64,000 nucleotides of DNA from assembly GCF_964340395.1 (NCBI RefSeq), contig NC_135551.1, forward strand, positions 24,196,003 through 24,260,002. Direction: 5' to 3'. A program made the position numbers and the translations under genes. How positions within the stretch are numbered: position 1 is the stretch's first letter; each line of letters begins with the position of its first letter. The DNA comes from Glandiceps talaboti. Its lineage: Eukaryota; Hemichordata; Enteropneusta; Spengelidae. Below the pieces are notes generated by a model. It was not told the DNA's origin. It ran no database searches and was given only the letters and a program-made list of their open reading frames with translations. This document shows, in pieces, positions 39,641 to 52,680 of this stretch.

Positions 39641-42600
39641 TAAAAAGGTTTAGGGTCGGCACCGGATTTCTAGAATGGAAGCGTTTGGGGAGTTATGTGT
39701 GATTTATTTGTTGAGAAAGGTTCAAAGACAATAAATATCGCCATAAGGTGGCACTTGCCGTTCCAGTGAGGAACGACTAGTGCCACCACGGTAGTACTCG
39801 ACAATTCGATGGACCACGGCCAAGTCCGCCATTCACAATTTTCAAATCACTTGAAATAAAGCAATCTGGCAAAACTCGCCCATGTGCATTTACAATCTTG
39901 TCGCAACTAATTCTAGTAGGTAAAACCATAGACCCTCCACCCTGTCTATGGTAAAACCTAGTCGCATTCATAACTTTCATCGAGGGTAAGGTAATTTTAG
40001 TCATCAACTTCTATAAAGTCCAAAATGAAACGATAAAACATGTACATTTTGGAAATTATCCCATGTATAATGCCAGATTATAAAGTGACAAAGAGTGGTT
40101 CATCTGAGTGGATAGCTTAACCTCTTGACGATTTATAAACAATGGGAAATAGGCAGCTATCTTGATGTTCATTTTAACCTATTTTCCCGGAGAATATTTT
40201 CAGAACTGGTATCCAAATTACCAAGATCACGTTTTTCATATTTACTGATATGCCGCTTTAGTTATGGCCGGTTTTGTGGGATGTTTTGCGTGCACAATGT
40301 AAACCACAGACAAGGCATGTAAACTTCTACTTGCCGCACAACCCGTCTATTTCAGGCTTGGCCTCTTACCACTCTTGGAGGAATTGTACTGACTCCTCCA
40401 AGACCACGTCTGACACAGTGGCCTGAAACCCATAGTCTATCGCGAGTATATTGTCTACCCTTCAAGAGACACACATTCTCTGCCAGTCACCCTTTTAAAA
40501 ATACGCTTGTTAAACGTCTGCTCCTGGAGTTAAATTTGGTTCAACTCATGAGCAAAATATTTGTACGTGACTCCGGGCCCCTTTCAGACAATCCGAATTT
40601 TCACGCACGTCCCAATTCGTTTTTTTCCCGTGACAACAATTTTTCTCCTGAGCCTCCCCCTACCCTAATCTAGTTCCTGACGACCGTATTCCAATTTTAC
40701 ACTACATCTTTACATATTACGTATAGTCAATGTCATTACTCTCGTTGCCGATGTGTTGGCAATTATATACATGTATATATATAATATCCATAATCACAAC
40801 ATATTTCCTGCTCAAAGAAGAACTGTTTCAGCTTATTCCATTTCGATATAAACAGACAGAGAGTCCAGGGATAAAATACCCATGTACTACTCCTTATATT
40901 ACTGGCTAGGTAATGTCAACCGTAAAATAATCCAAGCACCAGCGTCCCTAAAATCCGTGAAACAGTGTCGATATTACAGTATTTTGCTGACACTTATTAC
41001 TTTCTGTAACTGGTCTATATTTGTGATATCATGGTAAATATGCTTGGAATTTATGGCCTAACAAACCAGACATTACGTAGATTTGAATATTGAAGAAAAT
41101 CAAAAACAAAAACAAGGCCATGGCCATGGCCGGTCAGGTACTGATATTAGTACTTTAGACATCAGTGGGGGTCACACTTGGTCATTGAAACTATATTGAC
41201 CGACCAAAATTCTAAACATCACGGATAAATAATTTCATATCGAAATGTATGTACGGAGATTCAGGTTTTTAGACCACGTGGCTTTGACATGACATCATCA
41301 GCTAAATTTGCAATACGAAAGTAACGTAAAACATGGATGTATCTAGTAGGGAGCAAAGTCCGCATGTCTGTATGGATGTTTGAAGATTTACTATCGGTAT
41401 ATGGGAGGCATAGAGGGAAATATTTGAATAGCGTTATTTAACGTTACATAATTCATAACTGACTACTAAACTACCGTCAAGAGGATTGTTTTTGCTTCCA
41501 TTTATCTGTATTAATTTTTTTTAAAGGCAGTGATGGTGACTGCCAATGCCGGTAGTGAAAATATGGCCCGCACATTCTGAAGATTTTTGTATCATACAAG
41601 TTCAATGTTGTAGCTGAGAATGTGATTTATATTTATAACTCAGTAGAATGGGTACCGGTACTGATGCGAGGGATGTGAACCAACCTTTGTGTTGCGTGCT
41701 TTTTAATATCACCGTGTGTGTGTGTGTGTTGTTTGTTTGTTTGTTTGTAATGTAGATTCGTCGTTGATATACTGCTACTAGATCAGACCGTGGGTTATAC
41801 TTCCATGATCAGAACATGACCAGACACAACTCTCCACGGCACCATTTTGGTTTTACAACTTTGATTACTTTGTTTTGAATAGCTTTTGTCAAGTTCTTGA
41901 CTTTCCTGATATGACAATAAAGCAAGGGCGGTGAAATATTATTATAGTAGTCCTTCAAAAAACAAGACAATTTTGAAACTTTTAGTGGAAAATGTTAGTG
42001 AAGACACAGTTTACCCGCATAAATTAACTAACAAAAGACAAAAGAAATGTACACATGGTTCATTTTCTAGGTGTCGACCTCATGAATATGCACCAAGATT
42101 TAGAACCGAGTCAGCTTTAAATGCGTTCACACCTCCAAATCTGGTCTGGACAATATTGTCTGGGCTTAGTCACCCTTTTATGCGGACTACAGAGCGGCCC
42201 TGGTGCGGACTATTTCTGCCACCTATTAATGCCTGAAAGTCAAGTGGCATATGCTGAGGTTGTGTACAACCAGCAACCCATAACATTTTAGCAATCTACA
42301 GTTCTACCTCAGTATGGCTATTAGCCATGCTAGGTAGTTACTATAATGATTAATATAATGGTTGTCTTGGTAAAAGTTGTCGACCCCCCCCCCCCAAAAA
42401 AAAAAGAAGAAAAAAAAAAGAAAAAAAGAAAAAAAAAGATCAACAAAACATTCTATGATATTGAAAGCGCTCCTGGCATGTAATTCCATAGAACAGTTTC
42501 CTGTAGGGAATGGCAGCGATTTCATTCAAACTCAAAGACAGAGATGTTGCTAACCAACGTGAACAGCCATAAAAAATTGTATGTGAATGAGTATGACTCT

Positions 42601-43731
42601 GAGATCCCGCTAACGGTTTCATTGTTGTCGGTCTAACCAGAGACACTGGAGAACTTCACTGTCTATGATCTAATCGTATTGCTCAGTGTGAAAACCGTGC
42701 AAAGCGTTACTATTTTGGCGTTGTATTTTCGCACATTTTTGGTTCACAAGGGTCCAATAATTTAAGCTTGAGTTAGGAAATAGGCCTATTAAAAAAATTG
42801 TGTTGTTCCGATTAGGCAAAATAAATAAATAGGTGGGGTAGGTAGATTTATTTTTATTCATGTGCGAGTGTCTAATTCTGGTTTTCCATTTTTTCCAAAT
42901 GATCTCTGTGTTATTGGCTTCTTTCCATTAGATGTACAACCATTACAGATTGGAGGAACAGTTTTATATTGTCTTTTTAAGTTGATGTCAGTTTCTGCAT
43001 CCACTATGTCTCGTGAGACTTCACAATTGTTGCGATTTTGTTAGTTTTTCAAGAACACGTAAAAAAAGAGTTAAGGGTCGGCAGTGAAAAACTAGGTGGG
43101 TCGGGTAACAGAAACCAAACAGTTATTTTTTAGGCCTAAGGCATAACGTAGCATATAAATCTACCCAACCTGCGCGAGCAAGATCTGCATCGGTCAATGT
43201 AATATTTACATGGTCTATTACAATTTGGTAAAGTGTACCATTGTATATGCTTGTGCGAGACGTAAAAAACATCATGCCGTCTAATTGTACGAAACGATTT
43301 AGTCACTATGGTTTTGAAGTCAGTGAGATAATGTTTGTGAAGTACCCGGTATCGTGATGTTATCGCTTGTATAGAAAAACCATCACTGAGGCAAAATCTC
43401 ACTTTTATCATCATTCATTTTTTAAAGTCTTCAATCATGCCAATTAAAAATATGGATACTGCAGTCATTTATGTGACTTTTTTTCCAAAAATGTTTATCG
43501 TGCATCTCGATTATATTTTTTTTCGTCTTCGTAACATCTTTTTTTTTATTGTGCCAAAAGTAGTAGCTACCACATATAGAACAGTGGAAAAATACCGAAT
43601 GAGACTCAGAAATGTAAAATCATTTACTTCAATGTCCAAATCAAATGCGGACATCAGAAAATGATGCATGCACGTTGTGATGGACTCGTGATTAGCTCTA
43701 GTCCAGATGCCAATTGGTATCTAACTAAACC
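39641..43731. other. Interior, non-coding
   Basis: Holds a hairpin at 39928, a (GT)n(TTTG)n tract near 41715-41749, and poly-C/poly-A near 42385-42437. No credible gene. Confidence 0.55.
39928..39950. mobile_element. Mini-hairpin, CATAGAC family, smallest copy
   Basis: A 23-bp insert ATAGACCCTCC...GTCTATG flanked by GTAAAACC on both sides (39920-39927, 39951-39958). Confidence 0.75.
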
Positions 43732-43766
43732 ATAGACAATAGAGAGGGTCCTCTCTATTTTCTATG
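43732..43766. mobile_element. Mini-hairpin with an empty-site counterpart
   Basis: A 35-bp insert (ATAGACAATAGAGAGG/CCTCTCTATTTTCTAT arms) between ACTAAACC repeats (43724-43731, 43767-43774). The related sequence at 36455-36492 carries one ACTAAACC and no insert. Confidence 0.85.
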
Positions 43767-43774
43767 ACTAAACC

Positions 43775-46700
43775 AAGTTTAGTGAGTGGAGGTGTAAATG
43801 GTAACGATACTGTTTAGGAACACGGTGATAGGATCTAGACGAGATTAGCACTGACAACACACGCTCCGCGAACTCCAGCAAAGAGGCCTGGTGGGGTATA
43901 TAGAGACTTGTCAGAGTTGTCGGAGCTACTGTTCATGTACATATAAGTTCCACGTATTCTCAATTTATTTCGTGCTGGATAGAAAACAGTCAGTATAGTC
44001 CTTGTGTTCTCCAGTGTATAGCCGATGGATTGGATAGTGAGAGTCATGATATGTGTGATACATTGTAGTTTATACACCAGAACTGAATTTTAGACTGATC
44101 CCGTCGGCATCTTCAGAGAAAGCATCAAGCGGGTACCACAATAAACTGAAAACGTAACGACTATAAGCATAACTATAAGTTTTAATTTACATGGAACTAC
44201 GGTCATATTTGATAAGCTTATCCCCCACTTCCACATATGGTCTCATACCCCTTGGTCAGCGAAAAGCCAATCATGTTCATGTCCGGACATACGAGTTATA
44301 AATGGGGCGGTCATATGGGTTAAGTTAGGGTGGAATATAATATATGGAAAAAGTCTGATTGATACTGGCTGTGATGGGTAGTAGAGCATTTTTTAATTGT
44401 CAAAAACAGGGTTGGGGGCCGAATGATATGATTCAAAACGTCATGACTTTCTGGTATATCTTTGTTGTCATGGTGTGTTTCCAGTTGAGGATGGCTGTCT
44501 TTGACTGGCTACAACAGTAAGTGACTGATTTTGAAAGCAAAGAAAGTGGAAGAACATTGGTGTTAGTTAAAAAACTATTGTTATTAAAGATATACAAGTA
44601 AACGCAGCAAAACAATTGAGAGTCGGTACGGAAAGGAACAGATGACCACAGGAAGGTGTTCAGCTGTTCTTCATTGTTCTTTGCAATTTGACGACCGGGC
44701 GATCACATACTAGTAGCTGTCAGTGTTTTCGCTAAAGCAAAATACACGGAGATGGTTCAAAATCACTTGACTATCATTTCACTCTTATTTAAATCTACAA
44801 ATATCTCATTAATATTTTCTCCCAGCTTACTTCAAACTATATGACATTTTCCATGAAAAAAAGGTGCGTATCTGGAGCAAAGAAGTGTTTCAGATATCAG
44901 AGTGTTCACGTTTGCGTGACCAAGACATAGACATAGACTGGCAAGCGACGCCATGAATTGTGATCGAATCCCAGGGTCGGATCGGTTGTAGATCAGTGTT
45001 CATGATAATTCATTTGCGTGTTCAATTACTAAGTCATCGATGTAGGGTTATAAATTCAGTGACTACACCATCAACAAAGTTACTTCTTACTATAAATCAT
45101 GTTGAAAAAGACCCTAGGAAAATGTCTAAGCAACAATGACGGGTGTTACTTTTTTGCAGTGTTTATCCAAATAGTAATCGTCGAATAACGTGACCCTGGC
45201 TGAAAACTGCGACAGTGAGTGTACCATAAATTCCCAAAACAGACTGACCAGAACAGACATATTGACACACAAAAAGTGTGCAAGTTTACATCTTGTGACA
45301 GGTTTGGTTGGGGTCACCTCCATCGGCTAATGGTCGAAATCGTCATTGTAAAATATTTTTAATTACCCTCAACTACAAATCAGCGTATCGTTGACGATCA
45401 TTTCAATCGTAAGTGTTTAGAACTGATTCAGAAGTAAAACGTAGAATTATTAATGACAATGGTATGCAAAGTTTTGTTGTTTAACAATCATCAGCGATTT
45501 GGCATGTTTGCACAAACCACAGATACTTGTTAGTGCATACACTTTTGATACTTCTATTCTATAAGGTAAAGGCTAAATTTAAAAAGACATGATCCCAGTA
45601 TTAACTTTTTTGTTGCGGCTATATTTCCTAAGTGAGGTGTGCCAAAGAAAGTTTTCCCATGATACTTTGCGCCAGTGCGACTTTTTGACATTGTACGTTC
45701 GATGTTCCCAATGAGTAAATGGAATTTTATCGAGAAGTCTATTCATATTTGTTTATGACAGCAAGATATTTTCAATTTTCTGTTTTTGGTCATTTTTGGG
45801 GTCAAAAACTGTCATTTGTTTTGTAAATAAAAGAATTCAAAGTAAAAATGAATGACAGCCGCAAAACTAATCGATTGAATGGGCTGACATTTGGTGTGCA
45901 GGTATGTTAGAGTATCTGGATGAAGAATTCTTCAAGAAAATTTGAAGATGACATTGATATGCAAATACGTCTAAAACGTGCTGTGTAGTATCATATTATA
46001 GCCATGTTATTTTACAATACTCGTGAGAAAGTAGAATTTATTGGTGAAGTAAAGTTGCTCATACACCTAAGAAAATTTGACTACACTTGAATACATAATG
46101 AGCAAATGAAATGATCACAACAATCACATATCTTTGTAATGTTATGACTATACAAGATCTAATACAGGGACGAATGGGGTACTTATCAAATAATGCCCTC
46201 CGGAACTCAGAAATAAATGTAGATGCGCTGTACCATGCAGTTACGATCAGCGGTTTTGAACTATGGAGGTAGGAAGGAAGGAGGTAGGAAGGATTATAGT
46301 CCTACCACCATTTCTGAACAAAATCGTTGTCCTTGAATTGGAATGGTATGCTTTTAATACAAAAGTTGCACAAACATATGTTCTTGCTTTCAAAGGTTTT
46401 AGAATTAACACCATGATTTCACCGTCGCCCATACTGAGGTTTTCCTGCATCTATTGCTATGGATTTTGTTGGTGGGACTTTGCTGTACTGTATGAACACT
46501 TGTTCAGACTCAGGCCACTAAAACACAATTGCAAAAAAAACCCGTAAAGACACGAAGTATCGTTTTGCACAACGTTCGGCTTGAAGCAGGTTTGAAGGGT
46601 AACCATGCACGACAGAGAAGATGGGTTTAGAGCCCCATTTACACCTAAAACAAAAAGCGATTCTAGTCTGTTCCTATTATAGTGGTCTGAGGTTCAGATC

Positions 46701-47815
46701 AAAGTGCCGCATTCATCCACAACATAAAAAATCATAGACCCTACACGACTGGCGTTTGTAAAAGTCAGTTTTAAACCATAATTACTACACCTCTTTATCT
46801 TCTCGGCAAGAACATGCAGTGCTGCAATCCAACGTGAGGACCTCTCACCAACTTTCAGATCACTTCACATTGGGAACGTTGGTGAGAGTTCTACTAATAT
46901 AATTCAGACTGAGGCAAAAAATATAGCCTTTCTGAGTTGAAATCCGAGGTTTAAATCCTGATATCTGAAAATTCCCAATCAACCCAGATTACATTGAATA
47001 AAAAATAAGTCTAACAAACAATTTATGATTTTTCAGTCCCGAAACTTGCTATTATCCATACACTGTATACAAAGCTAAATACACGGTGATTGGTGTATCG
47101 CACTCCTTGACTGAGTGGGTCGGAAAAAAAATAGGTAGACTCACTTGTCATAAATCGATTTATAAATCCACAAAGGCACTGTGACAACTAAAGCAGTCCC
47201 TTTACAGACAATTTTTCTTTAGAAATAAATAGGCTAAAACAATACTGAATGACAGGCAGTCCAAGGTATGCGAAACCATAAGCGAGCGCGTACTCACGAT
47301 GCTAGATTAACACACTATTTTACCTGCGCATTGAAGACGCACAGTAAAAAGACCAGTTTTCAACATTAATGCAGGAAATACAAAGCTAACAATTCAAAAT
47401 TGTATAAAATGTAAGAAAACAAAAAACAGGCGACAGTCAGAGCATGCATGAACTTCAATTTACAATACCATTATTAAGTTCTTGCATTTTGGGGCTAATG
47501 AAGTCATAGAGACTAGAGTGGGCGAGTTTCATCACAGTTAGTATAATCATGGCACCGTGATAATTCTGACTTTCACTTGAAACTGGACCAGAACAGTCTA
47601 GGTCGGACGAGTCGTCATCATCAATTCAAAGGCGACGTAACCAAATATACACCGTGAATTCATCTTAGATCGCACCGAGTTGAACAATCATGTCTGTCAT
47701 TGTAGAATGTAGACCTTTACGCTGTTTGACCGACTATTGAAGTATAACCCACATAGGTGATATTTCATTGACCTACATGGAAATGCTTGTAAATACTTTT
47801 TGCAAGTAGTAGTAG
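43775..47815. other. Interior, non-coding
   Basis: AT-rich, no supported genes. A half-copy of the CTCAGACC hairpin end (AGTGGTCTGAGG) lies near 46680. Confidence 0.5.
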
Positions 47816-47847
47816 CTCAGACCACTCTAGTATTTTAGTGGTCTGAG
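47816..47847. mobile_element. Mini-hairpin, CTCAGACCACT family
   Basis: A 32-bp hairpin CTCAGACCACT...AGTGGTCTGAG with GTAGTAG on both sides (47809-47815, 47848-47854). Confidence 0.75.
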
Positions 47848-48111
47848 GTAGTAGTAAGAGTTTTTGCTAACGTTTACATGCTAGCGTAGTTGTACATGTA
47901 CGTATACATGTCAGTTCGTATGTACATGTACATTAAATGTAGCTCTCATCATATCATACACTGTACATGTGTGTAACCCTTTTCTTTTGCACCCTCCCCC
48001 TCCGCCTTCATGTGGTCAAACACAGACAACTAACTAACTAAATAGTGTTACTGTTAGTTTTCTGTGGGTCAAACAATTAGTGTACACGCCTTGAATCACA
48101 TGCAGGCGAGA

Positions 48112-48370
48112 TAGATTTGAATATTCATTTGTTTACTGCCCGGTTATGGGGGTGAACTCATGAATATATTCTGAACTAAATGCAAATGTATTCAAATCAC
48201 TTCCGACTCGCAATCTGAACTATTTTTCAGATCGAGTATAATCCGATTAGACAGGCGCTAATGGGAAAGTACAGAAACGTCCACCTCATCAGCATAAAAG
48301 TACAGAATTGAACTCAATCTGAACTATAGTACGGAAAGTGTCGTAAACTGTACTATTTTTTCTACTAGTG
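48112..48370 (-). repeat. Right terminal inverted repeat of the CACTA-like element
   Basis: Reverse complement of 30596-30854, ending CTACTAGTG and followed by TAA (48371-48373). Confidence 0.88.
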
Positions 48371-48373
48371 TAA

Positions 48374-49017
48374 GGCACGTAGACATGTAGCTCTGGATGT
48401 ATGCGCTACGATGTAGACATTACATCAACATCGTAAAATTTGCAGTTGGTGATACTGATAGTTGCGCAACGCAGCGAAATCGTTGTCCGTTAAATTCAAC
48501 TATTGGTAGAATTTTTGAACGTCTTTTGACAATGTGTTTTTGAAAATTTCACAATGTTTTCGACAATTTCATGACAAATATTGCCGCCATGCCATCAGTA
48601 TTGTGAAGGTCATAAAGTGATATACATACTAGTAATTGGACTGCAGTATCTAACATTTGTGCTAGGTTTGATTGAAACCGGTCCAGGCAGGTCAGCAGTT
48701 CACACTTTGCATGTTTTGAGTAATTTGCCTTTGAAAATAGAGGTCAATGTCAAGTCTCATAAGACACCCTTTAAGGATAACATGGATGTAGACACTCAAA
48801 TGAGGTCTCTTCCTATTGAGCTTTCAGAGTTAGCTAGCACAGTGTGAATTGTTATGACATGGTCGACTTTCGGCCATTATTGCGAAGGTAACTATATTAC
48901 ATGTTAGTGTAGCTTCTAAATATCTTACAGACATGTCATTAACTCATTACGTCAATAGAAATTATGTGTACATTAATTTTAAACGATAATAAAAGTCTTT
49001 AGTGTTTTTCCCTGTAG
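48374..49017. other. Gene 3 intron remnant right of the CACTA-like element
   Basis: No gene supported. Ends with the acceptor TTTTCCCTGTAG before the lectin-C exon. Confidence 0.5.
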
Positions 49018-49231
49018 AAGAGAGACACTTGGACTTGCTTCAATGGCAGATCGATGACTTTCACCAATTGGGCAGATACTCAACCATATCGTCATCATCG
49101 CCATGTCGAAAACTGTGTGGCTTTAAGCGTTAGTATTTCAGAGCGTTATAAGTATGGGTATTGGTATGCAATACCTTGTAGGACCCCAATGCCTTACTTT
49201 TGTGAAAAATCAATTGGTGGTGACAAAGAAG
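49018..49231 (+). CDS. Gene 3 lectin-C exon
   Basis: It begins in phase 0 after CCCTGTAG and reads DTWTCFNGRSMTFTNWADTQP, NCVALS, GYWYAIPCRTP and YFCE, ending GACAAAGAAG before GTATGC in phase 1. It is fully open. EPN and WND are replaced by TQP and WYA, so calcium-dependent sugar binding is unlikely. It is colinear with gene 2 exon 4. Confidence 0.88.
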
Positions 49232-50470
49232 GTATGCAATGTACAATATCTTACCCACAACTCTCTCTCTGATTGGTATGCTTGGAGGTTCCTTATTTTA
49301 TAACTTTTTCAATAATCCATACTTTTCAACATTTTAAGCGTAGTAATTAAGTTTAATTAATATGTTGCAAAAGAACGCTTAGGAATCAAAAATAAAGTTC
49401 TAAATTTTGTATAAAAATGAACTAACAACTAAATTAAGCATGTGCTGTGAATAAAACACTTTTCACTGTCAAAGTGTTAATAACTTGGGTAGTCAGTGTG
49501 TATGACGAGTTTTAGTATGTAAATTTCTTTTGTCATACCTATTCAAATAAATCTATATCTTTGGCAACGTCATAACAGGTGCATATATTTTCCTTGGTTT
49601 CGTCGCAAATATTCTTCATGTCTTTCAAGAAAATCTGCTGACAAATTCCTAAAATTGCTACTTCTTCTACAATAAACCACTGATACCAGAACCGATGAAA
49701 ATGGGTATTCAGAAACTAATCAGTGGCAATTCTACGCTTGCCAAATGGAAAAAATGTTTTTACAAAACCCTATACACTGGTGAGATTTGTTTGACTTCAA
49801 GGAGATGATGTCCAACACTACAAATCAGAGAAAGTTGTGGTTAAAATGTTGTACAGTGGTATGTATGTATGTATGTATGTATGTATGTATGTATGTATGT
49901 ATGTATGTATGTATGTATGTATGTATGTATGCATGCATGCATGCATGCATGCATGTATGTATGTATGCATGTATGCATGCATGCATGCATGCATGCATGT
50001 ATGTATGTATGTGTGTATGTGTGTATGCATGTATGTATGTGTGTATGTATGTATGTATGTATGTATGTATGTATGTATGTATGTATGTATGTATGTATTT
50101 ATGTGTGTATGTGTGTATGAAATGTGTTGTGTGTTTGTATGTATGTGTGTGTGTGTGTGTAAATATATTTTGAGAGAAATGTGGATGAGATTTGGACATG
50201 GTGAATGGGTAGTTCTTTGACTGAATGACAGAATGTACTGTGTGTATGTATGTATGTATGTATGTATGTATGTATGTATGTATGTATGTATGTATGTATG
50301 TATGTGTGAGTATATGTGTGTGCGTGTATGCGTGCGCGTAATGAAGAAGTACGTGTTGTGTTGTGTATAGTTCATTATGATACATTTTGTTTAGTCCAAC
50401 CCGTATTGATAAATGTGAGATTTGATAGAAAGCAATAGATTAAATGGTATCTTCTTGTTTTCCCAAAAAG
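49232..50470. repeat. Gene 3 intron with two (GTAT)n tracts
   Basis: Compound (GTAT)n/(GCAT)n lies at about 49859-50160, and a second (GTAT)n at about 50241-50306. The rest is ordinary intron. Long repetitive open frames on both strands are artefacts. Confidence 0.9.
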
Positions 50471-50692
50471 ACACATCACTGCCCAGAGTTCAATCGCAAG
50501 CTGGGGAAACTTTGGATGTTGATGTTGCATCTGATGTAGTTACACGTGAAGAAAGTACGAACAGTCAAACCCATTCTACTGTTGGTAATTACCATAGTGA
50601 TGGAAACTTTAATACAGGGACTACAACTGAAAACGAAATGACAACGTTCGAGGCATCAACTTCACAAGCAAGATACAGTTTTTCTGAACAGG
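50471..50692 (+). CDS. Gene 3 stalk exon
   Basis: Phase 1 at both ends, between TTCCCAAAAAG and GTAAGTCA. It encodes a Thr/Ser/Glu-rich spacer (TREESTNSQTHSTVGNY), longer than that of gene 2 and hardly alignable to it. Confidence 0.75.
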
Positions 50693-52187
50693 GTAAGTCA
50701 TTTAATGAAAGTAGTAAGTTGATGCTTGAAACAACAGGTTATACATTCCTGCAAATTCCTCACAGGAGGGTATTCTTCTTCAAATGTCTTCCCGCTATAC
50801 TACCAGCAACTAAACCGTTTTGATAACGTGAAAGCAAGTCACGAGGTGACAGAAAATAAAACGAAAGACAATGTTTACGTAAATTGTAATAGATACTGGT
50901 ATTGGTTTTCAAGTTTGTCTCCTAGTTTACATCTCTGGTAGACATTGTTGAAGTAACATTAAAACCTATAAGTAATATCAGAAATAAACACCCAAGGATA
51001 TACATTTAGCTACTGCCATGTTCGACAATATTAGTCCAGTGTTTTATAACATCAAATGTTGTGCCTGCTATTATTATAGTAAGGCAACATGATGAGCACT
51101 ACAGTTATTTGAACTTGCAGGTAGTTGGGCCCTTTGGTTTCCTGTGATATACACAAACTATTGTCGCGACATATTGATTCAACAGTGATAAGCTATTGAA
51201 TGGACGTTGGTTTAATTACAGTCTCAGTAGGAAGGCGTCTCTGAAACCTAAAGAACTTGAAATGCTGTTTTGGGACTTAGAATGTTTACACTATGTTGAT
51301 GACAGGGGGGGGTAGAATCACACAACAGAGGAACTGCTATCATCCACCTGCGTAATATACCACATTGAAGAACAATATACAAATGTATTTAGTTTGCGTC
51401 TATCTCTGACAGTAAACCAAAGGCTGGATTAAGAGAACTAGTGTCGTATTTTGCCGGGGGGGGGGGGGGCAGGGGGACAGCTGCCCCCGTGAGATTTTGG
51501 GAAAAAGAAAGAAAAAAAGAAACTTTTTGAATACATAGCGATGTTATTAAAATCAAAATTTACGTGACAATTCCTAGCATGTGCGATTTAAATTGATAGG
51601 TGAATAAAGTCAAAAGTAAGTGTACACTGACTCTTCGCTAATATATATCTTATATCTCGATTGTACGCTGGCTTAACTTTGAAAAGAAATGTGCCTGTTA
51701 AAAATTGTAACTTTTTGCTGCATACCAAATTAAAAATTCTTTGTGCGGGAAAGTACAAAAGAAGTACGCATATGCACTGTGCATTTTCCGCGAGTAACAT
51801 TAGTCTTGATAGTCTCCTTCATTTGAAGATAGAAAGTATCCCACTGAGAAATTTAAAGTCAACACAATCTTCATAAAGTTTCTCTGTACTTCAAAGTAAA
51901 CGTTGAGACAAACTGGGAAACTAATTTATCAACATTTAAGCAAACATTTTCGTTTGTTATTCTCTTTAAAGAAATGCAACCTGCCTCCTTATTTTTTGGT
52001 GTACATATTAATAACAACTGAGTTGATGCAAGTTATTATATATGCATTTGTACTAACATGGTGATGTTCTGTGGCGAATGTTAGTCAAAACCTATGAAAC
52101 CCTGAGTTTTCTTAACATCATCTCCAGTTTTCGTTATCATATATACATACCACTACGTGTTTTTTTTTACCTTTTCCATTTCCTAAG
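50693..52187. other. Gene 3 last intron
   Basis: Contains a poly-G run near 51458. No gene supported. Confidence 0.5.
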
Positions 52188-52366
52188 GTAAGTACTATAT
52201 CATCATTGGTTGTATTGGAGGGGTCACCATTCTCATTGTAATACTGACATGCTTTCGTCGTCATTACGAAAAACGTCAAGATGGTGATGGTGGTGATGTC
52301 GACAATGAACAGCAATCTACACTGCCAAATGAACGGGCAGCTCCAAAAGGTCCAGCTCCAAAATAG
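52188..52366 (+). CDS. Gene 3 membrane exon, short tail
   Basis: After TTTCCTAAG, in the phase set by the stalk exon, it reads YYIIIGCIGGVTILIVILTC, then FRRHYEKRQDGDGGD and a short Pro/Ala/Lys tail ending TAG at 52364. This is a clear membrane helix with a basic border. Confidence 0.85.
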
Positions 52367-52480
52367 GTAACGAGGTACTTGGCTGAAGATGGGGAAATAT
52401 CGGAGACAGAATTGACACAACCTAATGGCAACTAGCCGAACAATAAAATCGAAAAAGAATATGTTCATCACATGATGCTT
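52367..52480 (+). pseudogene. Untranslated remnant of the gene 2-type tail
   Basis: Reading on in frame past the stop gives ETELTQPNGN, a TAG where gene 2 has Trp, then EKEYVHH. Gene 2 has GMELAKSD, GNW and QEYVH at matching spots. AATAAA at 52442 may now serve as the poly-A signal. Confidence 0.7.
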
Positions 52481-52637
52481 GAGTAGCGTACTTCAACAGA
52501 TAAACAAATTAATACTTGATCAAATGTATTACTTATTTTTGTGCATTCCCAGTTCTCCGATCCTGTGAGTAGAAAGTGTCATAACTAAAATATAAAATGG
52601 GCGTGTGGGTATGCGCATGCGCTATCAGTGTCTGTAT

Positions 52638-52680
<43 letters not shown>

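Noticed and set aside
41931-42236. Basic 101-codon frame inside the CACTA-like element as a transposase piece
   Set aside because: No DDE-type or zinc-finger motif and no flanking continuation.
46730-46760. Further CATAGACCC mini-hairpin
   Set aside because: The right arm and flanking duplication could not be found.
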